Of a DNA stretch of 14,695 bases, positions 1 to 6,913 are shown piece after piece. Each line of letters opens with the position of its first letter. The first letter of the stretch is position 1. Under the pieces are notes generated by a model that searched no databases, was not told the DNA's origin, and saw only the letters and a list, made by a program, of their open reading frames with translations. The DNA comes from CAYTCZ01 sp964436315 (GTDB taxonomy: Bacteria; Actinomycetota; Thermoleophilia; Gaiellales; Gaiellaceae), in the NCBI GenBank assembly GCA_964436315.1, contig CAYTCZ010000097.1, forward strand, positions 1-14,695, in the 5' to 3' direction. A program made the translations under genes and the position numbers.

Positions 1-160
1 CTGGCCCGGCGGAACCGGACATCGTGTCGAGGTACTCGCGTCCCTCGACATCCCAAAGGCGGGACCCCTCGCCACGCTCGAAGATCCGCTGCTTGTCCCG
101 CCGAAGGGACTGCAGGACAAATCGGTCGAGGTCGTCGTGAATCGTGGCCTCCGGATTCAC
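1..160 (-). CDS. Class III (PLP-dependent) aminotransferase, N-terminal fragment
   Basis: This gene reads leftward from a GTG at 160-158 and leaves the window after 53 codons, so only the N-terminus is seen. The visible protein begins MNPEATIHDDLDRFVLQSLR and continues with a stretch ending in GSRLWDVEGREYLDTMSGS. The pattern of a G-x-x-LWDVEG-x-x-YLD strand pair followed by a small-residue turn is typical of the start of class III omega-aminotransferases, which move amino groups between amines or amino acids and 2-oxo acids using pyridoxal phosphate. The PLP lysine and the rest of the fold lie outside the window. A GGTGGAG ribosome binding site sits four bases before the GTG. The gene is divergent from the FadR-type regulator across about 100 bases, which suggests control by that regulator. 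Substrate cannot be inferred. An alternative is another fold-type I PLP enzyme with the same N-terminus. Confidence 0.8.
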   Translation of the reverse strand, partial: MNPEATIHDDLDRFVLQSLRRDKQRIFERGEGSRLWDVEGREYLDTMSGSAGP

Positions 161-259
161 GTTGCTCCACCAAACCCTGCTGCCATCAGGGCGCTCTGCG
201 CTCGGTCACGTGTTCTGTCATCGTCTCATCTGAGGAGTGGCGATATCATCGCATTCTCC
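161..259. promoter_or_regulatory. Divergent intergenic region between aminotransferase and FadR-type regulator
   Basis: This 99-base region must hold the promoters of both divergent genes. Three inverted repeats are visible: CCCTG-N7-CAGGG at 175-191, CTCA-TC-TGAG at 226-235, and GCGAT-ATC-ATCGC at 240-252. The last lies just before the regulator's start codon and is a candidate autoregulatory operator. TATCAT at 244-249 could serve as a -10 hexamer for the regulator; transcription would then begin only a few bases before the ATG at 260, giving an almost leaderless message. That would fit the absence of a well-placed ribosome binding site. No clear -35 was found for either gene. All of this is inference from sequence shape. 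Confidence 0.4.
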
Positions 260-970
260 ATGTCGAGTGCAAGCGACTTCTCCCTCGAGCCGGCGCCCAG
301 GAAGAAGCTTGCCGAGACGGTTGCCGAGCAACTGCTCGAGGCAATTGAGGATCTGCCCCCGGGAACCCGGATGCCATCAGAGCGTGAGCTCACAGAGTCG
401 TTGAACGTCGGGCGCTCGACGGTCAGAGAAGCACTCAAGGGACTCGCACTGCTCGGCGTCGTCGAAATTCGGCATGGACAAGGAGTTTTCGTCGCCGAGC
501 GCCCTCCGGCAGAGGGAGAGCCCCATCCCCTCACCTCTGCGCTCGCGCGAGGGGTGACCCATGACCTCTTGGAGGCGCGGCGGATCATCGAAGTCGAAAT
601 CGCACGGCTCGCGGCCGGGCGCCGCACCGATGAAGACCTGGCGAGCTTTGAGGAGCTTCTCGCCGAGCATGCGGCGGCGCTCGAGCGCGGAGATCAACCG
701 GTTCACGAAGCCTCCCAGTTCCACGTCGTACTCGCGCGGGTCTGCCACAACGACGTCCTCGAAGGAGTGTTCGCTTCGTTCTTCCCGTTGATGATCGACC
801 GAGGTCCGCTTCTCTACAGCTCGGTTCCCGAGATCGGAGCGTTGGAGCTCCGAGAACACACGAGAATCTACGAGGCCATCCGTGATCGTGATCCGGGCCT
901 CGCATCGGCGAGGATGCTGGAGCACGTGATGGCGATGGCCGAGCACTATCGGGAGGCAGGGGAAGCGTGA
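260..970 (+). CDS. GntR-family transcriptional regulator, FadR/FCD subfamily
   Basis: A 236-residue DNA-binding regulator. Residues about 14-78 form the GntR winged helix-turn-helix, with the typical line PPGTRMPSERELTESLNVGR followed by STVREAL and an IRHGQGVFV wing. Residues about 100-230 form an all-helical FCD ligand-binding domain, which in this family senses small carboxylates, often through a bound metal. Three of the four usual metal ligands are visible as His155, His200 and His222, with the family's 22-residue spacing between the last two. The Asp normally four residues before the first His is Ala151. The frame is open upstream to 137, but that would overlap the divergent aminotransferase and precede the conserved domain without homology, so the ATG at 260 is preferred. 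It is the first gene of the plus-strand unit, 89 bases before the ABC transporter ATPase, and most likely controls that operon. Length fits the family. Confidence 0.9.
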   Translation: MSSASDFSLEPAPRKKLAETVAEQLLEAIEDLPPGTRMPSERELTESLNVGRSTVREALKGLALLGVVEIRHGQGVFVAERPPAEGEPHPLTSALARGVTHDLLEARRIIEVEIARLAAGRRTDEDLASFEELLAEHAAALERGDQPVHEASQFHVVLARVCHNDVLEGVFASFFPLMIDRGPLLYSSVPEIGALELREHTRIYEAIRDRDPGLASARMLEHVMAMAEHYREAGEA

Positions 971-1000
971 GAACGCCGAGCCGCGTTGCTCGAAGACTGT

Positions 1001-1029
1001 TTGACCTCAGCGGTCATTGCGGATATGAA
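1001..1029 (+). promoter_or_regulatory. Candidate sigma-70-type promoter with overlapping palindrome, upstream of the ABC transporter
   Basis: TTGACC at 1001-1006 and TATGAA at 1024-1029 are separated by exactly 17 bases, a strong match to a housekeeping -35/-10 pair, about 30 bases before the ATPase start at 1060. The inverted repeat TGACC-N5-GGTCA at 1002-1016 overlaps the -35 box and the spacer, where a bound repressor would block RNA polymerase. The FadR-type regulator encoded just upstream is the obvious candidate to bind it. Hexamers and palindrome are seen directly; the function is inferred. Confidence 0.55.
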
Positions 1030-1059
1030 GAGCACCCTGGGATGAGGTAGGGGGATCGC

Positions 1060-2268
1060 ATGGCACAAGTCACATTCGATGGGGTGGGCAAGACCTACTC
1101 AGAGGGAACCGAGGCGGTTCGAGATCTCAGCCTGGAGATCGCCGACGGAGAGCTGATGGTGTTCGTAGGTCCGTCCGGATGCGGAAAAACGACCGCGCTG
1201 CGTATGGTCGCTGGCCTGGAAGAGATCACGGACGGTGAGATCTCGATCGGTGACGTCGTGGTCAATGACCTCCCTCCGCGCGAGCGTGACGTCGCGATGG
1301 TGTTCCAGAACTACGCGCTCTATCCGCACAAGACCGTGTACGACAACCTCGCGTTCCCGCTCAAGCTCCGCAAAGTCTCGAAGGACGACATCGCTACCCG
1401 GGTCAATCGGATCGCGAACCTGCTCGAGCTTGAAGAGAACCTTCATCGGAAGCCGCGGCAATTGTCCGGTGGGCAGCGCCAGCGGGTGGCCATGGGTCGC
1501 GCAATCGTCCGCGAGCCGCAGGCGTTCCTGATGGACGAGCCGCTCTCGAACCTCGACGCCAAGCTGCGCACCGAGATGCGAGCGGAGATCAGCCACTTAC
1601 ACCGCGACCTCGGCGTGACAATGATCTATGTCACTCACGATCAGATCGAGGCGATGACGCTCGGCGAACGCGTGGCCGTGATGAAGACGGGCGACCTCCA
1701 GCAGGTCGGGACTCCGCAAGAGCTCTACGCTGACCCGGCAAATCTCTTCGTCGCCGGATTCATCGGCAGTCCCGCGATGAACTTCGTCGAGGCGAACCTC
1801 GAACGGAGCGACGGTGCGCCCGAGGTCGTCTTTGGCAGCGAGCGGCTTCGCGTCGACGAGCCCGAACGGAACTCCCGTCCAGCGCTCGAAGCGTACGTCG
1901 ACAAGCGCGTCATCGTCGGTATGCGCCCGGAGAGTCTGAAAGACGCCGCACTCGTCGCGGACTCACCGGCGGAACGACGGTTCAGGGGTCAAGTGTATCT
2001 GCGGGAGGATCTCGGCCCGGAGGTGGTCGTCCATCTTCAAGTCGAGGCTGCCCCGGCGGTCACCGAGGACGTGCTCGAGATCGCACGGGATGTCGATAGG
2101 GCAGCGGTCGATGACCTCGAACATCGCCGGGAACAGCGCCGAACGGCATTCGTTGGCCGCTTCTCGCCGGCGACGGCGGCGAGGGACGGGACTCCGGTCG
2201 AGGTCGCCGTCGACTCGGGGGCGCTCCACTTCTTCGATGCCGAGACCGGTGCCGCGATCAAGACGTAG
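1060..2268 (+). CDS. CUT1-type ABC importer ATPase, MalK/UgpC-like
   Basis: This 402-residue cytoplasmic protein hydrolyses ATP to drive import through the two permeases encoded downstream. It has every element of an active ABC ATPase: Walker A GPSGCGKTT at 37-45, the Q-loop glutamine at 83, signature LSGGQ at 135-139, Walker B AFLMDEP at 155-161, a SNLDAKLR D-loop, and the switch histidine in THDQIEAMT at 193. The region from about residue 240 to the end matches the OB-fold/TOBE regulatory domain of MalK and UgpC, including VGMRPESL at about 286-293. The full length is normal for this family, which serves sugar, polyol or glycerophosphodiester importers. An AGGTAGGGGG purine run at 1046-1055 precedes the ATG. 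It is unusual only in lying upstream of the binding protein, so it may be expressed somewhat separately from it. The substrate cannot be read from the ATPase. Confidence 0.95.
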   Translation: MAQVTFDGVGKTYSEGTEAVRDLSLEIADGELMVFVGPSGCGKTTALRMVAGLEEITDGEISIGDVVVNDLPPRERDVAMVFQNYALYPHKTVYDNLAFPLKLRKVSKDDIATRVNRIANLLELEENLHRKPRQLSGGQRQRVAMGRAIVREPQAFLMDEPLSNLDAKLRTEMRAEISHLHRDLGVTMIYVTHDQIEAMTLGERVAVMKTGDLQQVGTPQELYADPANLFVAGFIGSPAMNFVEANLERSDGAPEVVFGSERLRVDEPERNSRPALEAYVDKRVIVGMRPESLKDAALVADSPAERRFRGQVYLREDLGPEVVVHLQVEAAPAVTEDVLEIARDVDRAAVDDLEHRREQRRTAFVGRFSPATAARDGTPVEVAVDSGALHFFDAETGAAIKT

Positions 2269-2454
2269 TCAGCCGGATGCGGTTCAGGGAAGTTGAAAAG
2301 ACCTCAAACCAGGTGCGAACTAACGAAAACGGCGAAAGCCACGTCCAACTGGTTGACGGATCCCACTGAGGTGGGAGATGATCTCGGGCTCACTCGTCTG
2401 ATGACCTGCAGTGCAGAGGGACCGGGAGTGTGACAGTCGAATGCGAGAGGAGGA
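2269..2454 (+). promoter_or_regulatory. Intergenic leader with inverted repeats before the substrate-binding protein
   Basis: This 186-base gap between ATPase and binding protein is long for an otherwise tight operon. It contains a perfect 6-bp inverted repeat, TCCCAC-TGAG-GTGGGA at 2361-2376, which could be an operator or an mRNA hairpin, and a shorter ACCT-N6-AGGT repeat at 2301-2314. TTGACG at 2353-2358 is a -35-like hexamer, with the weak -10-like AGATGA at 2376-2381 at 17-base spacing. The reverse complement of the 6-bp repeat shares the string ACCTCAG-Y-GG with the palindrome at 1002-1016. A second promoter or an RNA element that raises expression of the binding protein is plausible. 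No run of T follows the hairpin, so it does not look like a terminator. No further gene is visible. Confidence 0.4.
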
Positions 2455-2457
2455 GTG

Positions 2458-4104
2458 GTGAGTAGGGAAGAAGAACGTGATCCCCGCGATCTCGTTGAGA
2501 GGCTGAACGCGGGGAAGATCTCCCGACGTCAGTTCGTCACCCGGGCCAGTGCGCTCGGGCTCTCGGCCGGGGCGATCGGATCGATCCTGGCCGCGTGCGG
2601 AGGTGACGACGATTCGGCGGAGCCGGCGCCTGCCGAGCCAGCAGAGCCTGCTCCTGCCGAGCCGGCGGAGCCTGCGCCCTCCGAGCCGGCAGAGCCTGCG
2701 CCCTCCGAGCCGGCAGAGCCGGCGCCTGCGGCACCGGGAGGAACGGCGGCCGAGGTCGCCGTGGAGGCCGCGCAGCAGTTCAGCGGTACCACGCTCAACG
2801 TCACGTGGGAGTCGGGGCTCCAGGCACTTGACCCGAAGGAAGTATTCGGCCCGGAGTGGCTGGAACTTACCGGAATCGAAATCAACACCATCGAGCTTGA
2901 CAACGCCGATCTCTTCACCAAGGGGATCGCCGAGCACATCGCCGGTTCCGGCGCCCACGACGTGCTAAACATCTCACCGGCCTGGACGGCGGACTTCGTG
3001 CTCGGAGACGTCATCATCCCGCTCGATGATCTGACGGCGCAGTACAACGTTCCGGCCGACCTCGAGGACTACCATCCCCTCTACGCGTCGATGCCGTTCT
3101 ACGCCGGGCAGCGGTACGGATACTTCGACGATGGGGATTCGCTCATCCTCTACTACCGGCTTGACATCTTCGAGGAGATGGGGCTCACACCCCCGACGAC
3201 GTGGGATGAGTTCCAGACCACAGCCCAGGCAATCACCGACGCGATGGCGCCCGACGTCTACGGAGCTGGCTTCTGGCGCAACCCGACCTTCCAGCACTGG
3301 AGCTTCCTGCCCGCGTTCCAGTCGATGGGTGGTATCCCGTTCGACGCCGCGAACATGACGGCGGGTATCAATTCCGAACAAGGCGTCGAGGCCGTCAACC
3401 TGGCAGTGGCGCAGAACGAGATCGCCCCGCCAGGAGTCGTGGACTGGGATCCCGTCGTCTGTCTGAACGCCTGGCTCGAGGGCTCGCTCGCAATGATGTG
3501 GTGGTGGCCTCCACCTGGCCGCTGGTCGGCTGGCTACGGCTCGTCGGAGACCGCGCTCGAGTTCCTGCCACCTTCGACGGTAGTCGACAAGGTCGGCTAC
3601 GCGGTCATGCCGGGTGGAAACGGTTGGCACGCATCCGGGTTCAACCTCGCGGTTGCAAAGAACTCGCCGAACCAGGAGGCGGCCTATCTCCTCATCCAGT
3701 GGATCACCAGCCCGGAGGTCTCGCTGCGGCGGGTCACCACGCCCATCGCCTTGCGAGACCCGTACCGGCTCTCCCACTACACGTCCGAGGAGTACCGGAG
3801 TCTCTGGCCCGACGCCGACAAGTACCTCGAGACGCTCAACAATGCGGCGAACGTCGCGATGACCGACTACGCAATACCGGGGTTCCAGGACTACGCGCTG
3901 TCGCTCGACAAGGCGATGACGGCAGCCTACGGCGGCGCCGACCCACAGGGGGCGCTCGATACCGCTGCCGGCGAATGGGAGGCAATCACCGACCGACTCG
4001 GACGCGACACCCAAATCGAAGCCTGGAACGAGTACCTGGCTATCCCGGGCTCGTCGGTGGACAACACGATCGAAGCACGGGGTGAGGCGGTCACGCTCTC
4101 GTAG
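2458..4104 (+). CDS. ABC transporter substrate-binding lipoprotein (SBP family 1, Tat-type signal)
   Basis: A 548-residue extracellular binding protein that should deliver substrate to the two permeases. Numbering from the GTG at 2458, residues 22-27 are SRRQFV, a twin-arginine motif, followed by a hydrophobic segment and a lipobox LAAC with the lipidated Cys at 47. Folded export by Tat and membrane anchoring are therefore likely. Residues about 55-91 are a low-complexity Glu-Pro-Ala linker built from 8-residue repeats. The rest resembles carbohydrate-type binding proteins, with VYGAGFW, an aromatic run WWWPPPG at about 348-354, and a C-terminal helical part starting near SPNQEAAYLLIQWITSPEV. 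Such Trp-rich clefts often stack on sugar or polyol rings. GGAGG at 2449-2453 is four bases from the GTG at 2458 but only one from another GTG at 2455, so 2458 is preferred. The true ligand is unknown. Confidence 0.92.
   Translation: MSREEERDPRDLVERLNAGKISRRQFVTRASALGLSAGAIGSILAACGGDDDSAEPAPAEPAEPAPAEPAEPAPSEPAEPAPSEPAEPAPAAPGGTAAEVAVEAAQQFSGTTLNVTWESGLQALDPKEVFGPEWLELTGIEINTIELDNADLFTKGIAEHIAGSGAHDVLNISPAWTADFVLGDVIIPLDDLTAQYNVPADLEDYHPLYASMPFYAGQRYGYFDDGDSLILYYRLDIFEEMGLTPPTTWDEFQTTAQAITDAMAPDVYGAGFWRNPTFQHWSFLPAFQSMGGIPFDAANMTAGINSEQGVEAVNLAVAQNEIAPPGVVDWDPVVCLNAWLEGSLAMMWWWPPPGRWSAGYGSSETALEFLPPSTVVDKVGYAVMPGGNGWHASGFNLAVAKNSPNQEAAYLLIQWITSPEVSLRRVTTPIALRDPYRLSHYTSEEYRSLWPDADKYLETLNNAANVAMTDYAIPGFQDYALSLDKAMTAAYGGADPQGALDTAAGEWEAITDRLGRDTQIEAWNEYLAIPGSSVDNTIEARGEAVTLS
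2620..2730 (+). repeat. Coding tandem repeat, 24-bp unit, about 4.6 copies (EPAPAEPA linker)
   Basis: Four imperfect copies and a partial fifth of a 24-base unit encode EPAPAEPA, EPAPAEPA, EPAPSEPA, EPAPSEPA and EPAPA. The repeat follows the lipidated cysteine of the binding protein by eight residues and makes a flexible linker that holds the binding domain away from the membrane. Copies differ mainly at third codon positions and at an Ala/Ser site, so the protein repeat is under selection and the array may vary in length between strains. The copy number is also a possible assembly error point. Confidence 0.85.
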
Positions 4105-4128
4105 ACGACAGCAGCCTGATTCGCGCGG

Positions 4129-5055
4129 ATGAGCACTGCTGAAGTCACAGCCTCGTTCCGCGGGGCACGACGGGGGATGGCGGGCTGGGCCGACCGGCAC
4201 ATCAAATGGCTCCTCGTCATCCCCGTCGTGATCCTGATCCTGGCAATCGCGATCTTCCCGCTCGGCTACTCGCTGTGGGTCAGCTTCGTTCAGTTCGACT
4301 TCCGGCTCGAAGGCCATCCCTGGATTGGGCTCGACAACTACAAGGACGTCGTTTCAAACGCGGTCTGGCAGGCGAGTCTCTGGCGTACGCTCGCGCTCGC
4401 AGCTGCCGTCGTCTTCGTCGAGCTGATCTTCGGCCTCGCTCTTGCACTTGCGATGGTCCGGCCATTCGTCGGCCGTCGATTCCTGATCCCGATCTTCATC
4501 TTTCCGCTCTTCATGGCGCCGGTGGCCGTCGGACAGACCTGGAAGCTGCTCTGGGACAATCAGTTCGGGCCAATCAACTGGATCCTGAGCCAGATCTTCC
4601 CTGGCGACGTCGAGATTCTCTGGAAGTCCGAGAACCCGTGGACGTGGATCACGATCATCGTGACCGATGCGTGGCAGTGGACACCGTTCATGTTCATCAT
4701 CCTCCTCGCCGGGCTGGTAGCGATTCCTGAAGACGTGTACGAGGCCTCCTCGCTTGACGGGGCGAACTGGTGGCAGCAGTTCCGCGAGATCACGTTGCCG
4801 CTGCTCACGCCGATCATGATCGTGGCCATCGCGTTTCGGCTCATCGACGCGCTCAAGCTCTTCGACATCGTCTTCGTCCTCACCCAGGGGGGCCCGGGGT
4901 CGTCGACGTTCACCCAGTCATACTGGATCTATGAAACCGGCTTTCGCCTGTTCAACTTCGGACCCGCCTCGGCGGCAAGCTGGATCTTCCTCGTACTGAT
5001 CGCACTTGTCTCGTACTGGCTCGTACGCCGTCTCCTGACCCCCACTGAGGCTTAG
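4129..5055 (+). CDS. ABC transporter permease, MalF/UgpA-like (CUT1)
   Basis: A 308-residue inner-membrane subunit forming half of the import channel. A short cytoplasmic N-terminus leads into a first membrane helix at about 27-51, then further hydrophobic segments near 86-110, 117-137, 172-198, 227-250 and 281-303, giving six as expected for this family. The EAA loop that docks on the ATPase is clear: EASSLDGANWWQQFREITLP at about 205-224. The line LFDIVFVLTQGGPGSSTFT before the last helices is typical of carbohydrate-type MalF homologues. It starts 24 bases after the binding-protein stop and ends 5 bases before the next permease, so the three are one transcript. The ribosome binding site is weak; an in-frame ATG at 4177 is an alternative start, but the N-terminus from 4129 fits the family better. 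MalF of enteric bacteria has an extra periplasmic domain that is absent here, as in most homologues. Confidence 0.95.
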   Translation: MSTAEVTASFRGARRGMAGWADRHIKWLLVIPVVILILAIAIFPLGYSLWVSFVQFDFRLEGHPWIGLDNYKDVVSNAVWQASLWRTLALAAAVVFVELIFGLALALAMVRPFVGRRFLIPIFIFPLFMAPVAVGQTWKLLWDNQFGPINWILSQIFPGDVEILWKSENPWTWITIIVTDAWQWTPFMFIILLAGLVAIPEDVYEASSLDGANWWQQFREITLPLLTPIMIVAIAFRLIDALKLFDIVFVLTQGGPGSSTFTQSYWIYETGFRLFNFGPASAASWIFLVLIALVSYWLVRRLLTPTEA

Positions 5056-5060
5056 TCCGA

Positions 5061-5969
5061 ATGTCGACCACCGTCCGTCCTGAAGAAAGCTCGAGACCGT
5101 GGCAGAAGAGGCTCTCCGAGCCGATCGTCCGGTCACGCGGACGGCGGTCGAGGAAGATCTCGCTCGGCACGATCCTCAAGTACATCTTCGTCCTTGCGGC
5201 GGCGGCGTTCATCCTGTTTCCGATCTACTGGATCGCCGTCACCTCCATCAAGCCGCCGGACGACTACCTCGCAACTCCGCCCGTCTTCTTCCCGGGCGAG
5301 CCGACCACCGGTCACTGGGAGGCCCTCGGTCAGCTACGCGGCTGGCAAGGGCTGAAGAACAGCCTGATCATCGCGACGGCGACCATGGTGCTCTCGGTCG
5401 TCATCGGAACGGCCGCTGCCTACAGCATCGCCCGGTTCCGAACGGGCGGAAAGCACCTCTCCTTCTGGATCCTCTCACAGCGGATGATGCCCCCCGTCGC
5501 CATCATCATTCCGATCTTCCTTCTCTACCGGAACGTCGATCTCATCGACACGCACATCGGGCTCATCATCCTCTACACCGTCTTCACGCTTCCCTTCTCG
5601 GTCTGGATGATGTTCACGTACTTCCGCCAACTGCCGGTCGAGATCGAAGAGGCAGCGTTAGTCGACGGCTGCAGCCGCTGGCAGACGCTCTGGAAGATCT
5701 CCTGGCCACTGGCGGCACCGGGTCTCGTGTCCGCGGCCGTCTTCGCTTTCGTCTTCTCCTGGACGGACTTCATCTTCGCCCTCGTACTCACGAGTACGAA
5801 TGCGGTCACGCTCCCGGTCGTCATCTCCGGCTTTGTCGGCGTTCAGACAGCGCTGCTCGGAGAACTTGGCGCCCTCGTCGTACTGTCGATGATCCCGGCC
5901 TTCACGCTGGGCCTGATCGTCCAGCGCCACCTGGTGCGTGGCCTGACGTTCGGCGCCGTCCAGGGCTGA
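5061..5969 (+). CDS. ABC transporter permease, MalG/UgpE-like (CUT1)
   Basis: A 302-residue inner-membrane partner of the preceding permease. After a basic cytoplasmic tail of about 38 residues, the first helix spans about 40-61, followed by TSIKPPDDYLATPP, a typical MalG-family segment. Other hydrophobic stretches lie near 100-124, 137-157, 166-187, 221-246 and 265-287. The EAA loop is EEAALVDGCSRWQTLWKISWPL at about 196-217. The C-terminus, with ending QRHLVRGLTFGAVQG, is the usual one for this family and supports a complete gene. A GAGG 10 bases before the ATG is the only candidate ribosome site, so translation is probably coupled to the upstream permease. The assembly gap begins 10 bases after the stop, so what followed directly is unknown. 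Confidence 0.95.
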   Translation: MSTTVRPEESSRPWQKRLSEPIVRSRGRRSRKISLGTILKYIFVLAAAAFILFPIYWIAVTSIKPPDDYLATPPVFFPGEPTTGHWEALGQLRGWQGLKNSLIIATATMVLSVVIGTAAAYSIARFRTGGKHLSFWILSQRMMPPVAIIIPIFLLYRNVDLIDTHIGLIILYTVFTLPFSVWMMFTYFRQLPVEIEEAALVDGCSRWQTLWKISWPLAAPGLVSAAVFAFVFSWTDFIFALVLTSTNAVTLPVVISGFVGVQTALLGELGALVVLSMIPAFTLGLIVQRHLVRGLTFGAVQG

Positions 5970-5979
5970 TCCTTGAAAC

Positions 5980-6079
5980 NNNNNNNNNNNNNNNNNNNNN
6001 NNNNNNNNNNNNNNNNNNNNNNNNNNNNNNNNNNNNNNNNNNNNNNNNNNNNNNNNNNNNNNNNNNNNNNNNNNNNNNN
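5980..6079. other. Assembly gap of exactly 100 N
   Basis: A run of 100 unknown bases, the usual placeholder for a scaffold join of unknown length. It removes the N-terminus of the epimerase gene. From family structure, about 55-60 residues (some 165-180 bases) plus a start region are missing, but only 110 bases separate the permease stop from the first known epimerase codon. The true gap is therefore probably longer than shown, and could hide more. Confidence 0.98.
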
Positions 6080-6883
6080 ACGCGTCTCTTCGACGTGGTT
6101 CGCGCCTACCGGCCCGAGGAAATCGTCCACATGGCGATGCTGATCGAGCCGGCGGCACTGATCACCAACCGGGCGACTGGCTTTCGAATCGGCGTCGGGG
6201 GGACCGTGAACGTGCTCGAGGCGATGATCAACTTCGACGTCCAACGCATGATCAATTTCTCCTCGATCGGCGTCCTCCCGCGCGTCCAGTACGAGCCGAT
6301 CGACGCGGCGCACCCGGTGTTGCTCCCCACCTCAGGCCCAGGTACCGATTTCTACGGCGCCTACAAGGTGGCATGTGAGGCGATCTGCTTCGCGTACCAC
6401 CAGACGCTCGGAGTCGATTTCCGAACGATGCGCCCGTCAGCTGTGTACGGCCTCGGGATGACGCCGTACCCGGGACCGATCAAGTACATGGTGGAGGGTG
6501 CCGTTCGCGGCGAGAAAGTGCACTTCGAGACCGGCGGCCGCCATCCACGTGGGTACACACATGCCATCGACATCGCCGGACTCGTGGTCGCCATGCTCGA
6601 CGCGCCAGACGATGCCGATCGCATCTTCTACGGAGCCACCGGCGAGAAGCTCACGACAACGAGCGAGGTCGCCGAGATCGTCCGTGACCTGACCGGCGCC
6701 GACGTTCAGATCGGCGAGGAACTCTCTCCCGTGGAGGAAGCCGTCGTCGCGCTGCGCGGTCAGCTCTCGATCGACAACGCGCGCGAGCAACTCGGCTGGG
6801 AGCCCAAGTACGGATCGATCCGCGATGGGATTGCCCAGTACATCGATCAGTACCGGGCCTTCTACACGTCGCAGGGCAACTAG
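6080..6883 (+). CDS. NAD-dependent epimerase/dehydratase (extended SDR), N-terminus lost in gap
   Basis: The visible 267 residues are an extended short-chain dehydrogenase/reductase such as act on nucleotide sugars or other sugar-like substrates with bound NAD(P). The Rossmann glycine motif is missing because of the gap. The visible part starts in the fourth strand region, RPEEIVHMAM, and continues with GVGGTVNVLEA, the Ser pair SSIGV at visible residues 61-65 and the catalytic Tyr and Lys in YGAYK at 92-96. TMRPSAVYGLGM and GRHPRGYTHAIDIAG are typical substrate-side lines, and GWEPKYGSIRDGI near the end is the usual C-terminal signature of sugar epimerases. The frame enters directly from the gap at 6080. 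It lies upstream of the reductoisomerase-like gene in the same direction, so it is probably part of the catabolic operon. The precise reaction (epimerase, dehydratase or dehydrogenase) is not determined. Confidence 0.9.
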   Translation, partial: TRLFDVVRAYRPEEIVHMAMLIEPAALITNRATGFRIGVGGTVNVLEAMINFDVQRMINFSSIGVLPRVQYEPIDAAHPVLLPTSGPGTDFYGAYKVACEAICFAYHQTLGVDFRTMRPSAVYGLGMTPYPGPIKYMVEGAVRGEKVHFETGGRHPRGYTHAIDIAGLVVAMLDAPDDADRIFYGATGEKLTTTSEVAEIVRDLTGADVQIGEELSPVEEAVVALRGQLSIDNAREQLGWEPKYGSIRDGIAQYIDQYRAFYTSQGN

Positions 6884-6887
6884 CTAG

Positions 6888-6901
6888 CCAGGCGCCCCTG
6901 G
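6888..6901 (+). other. Small intercistronic hairpin, CCAGG-N4-CCTGG
   Basis: A perfect 5-bp GC-rich inverted repeat with a four-base loop lies five bases after the epimerase stop and just before the AAAGGA ribosome site of the next gene. It could stabilise the downstream message or tune translation. There is no T-run, so it is unlikely to stop transcription. Confidence 0.35.
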
Positions 6902-6913
6902 GGAAAGGAAACC

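Noticed and set aside
207..212. CACGTG palindrome as a specific operator
   Set aside because: Six-base GC-rich palindromes are expected often by chance and there is no second copy or promoter context to support it.
137..259. Upstream GTG at 137 as start of the FadR-type regulator
   Set aside because: It would overlap the divergent aminotransferase start and add 41 residues without family resemblance; ATG 260 fits the domain boundary.
2361..2376. Inverted repeat as a terminator of the ATPase gene
   Set aside because: The stem is short, lies about 95 bases after the stop and is not followed by a T-run.
2441..2461. Seven-codon frame (MREEEW) before the binding protein, as a leader peptide
   Set aside because: Its codons are simply the purine-rich ribosome binding site read in frame; it has no regulatory codon run and no own ribosome site.
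2620..2730. Tandem repeats as a CRISPR or regulatory array
   Set aside because: The 24-base units are in frame, encode a Glu-Pro-Ala linker and have no unique spacers.
2974..4317. Long open frame of 447 codons on the minus strand
   Set aside because: It lies opposite the binding protein and permease genes, is rich in Arg and Asp as expected for an antisense frame in high-GC DNA, and shows no recognisable domain.
5099..6883. Single long frame running from permease 2 through the gap into the epimerase
   Set aside because: The N run contains no stops and artificially joins an out-of-frame shadow of the permease to the epimerase; only 6080-6883 is a supported gene.
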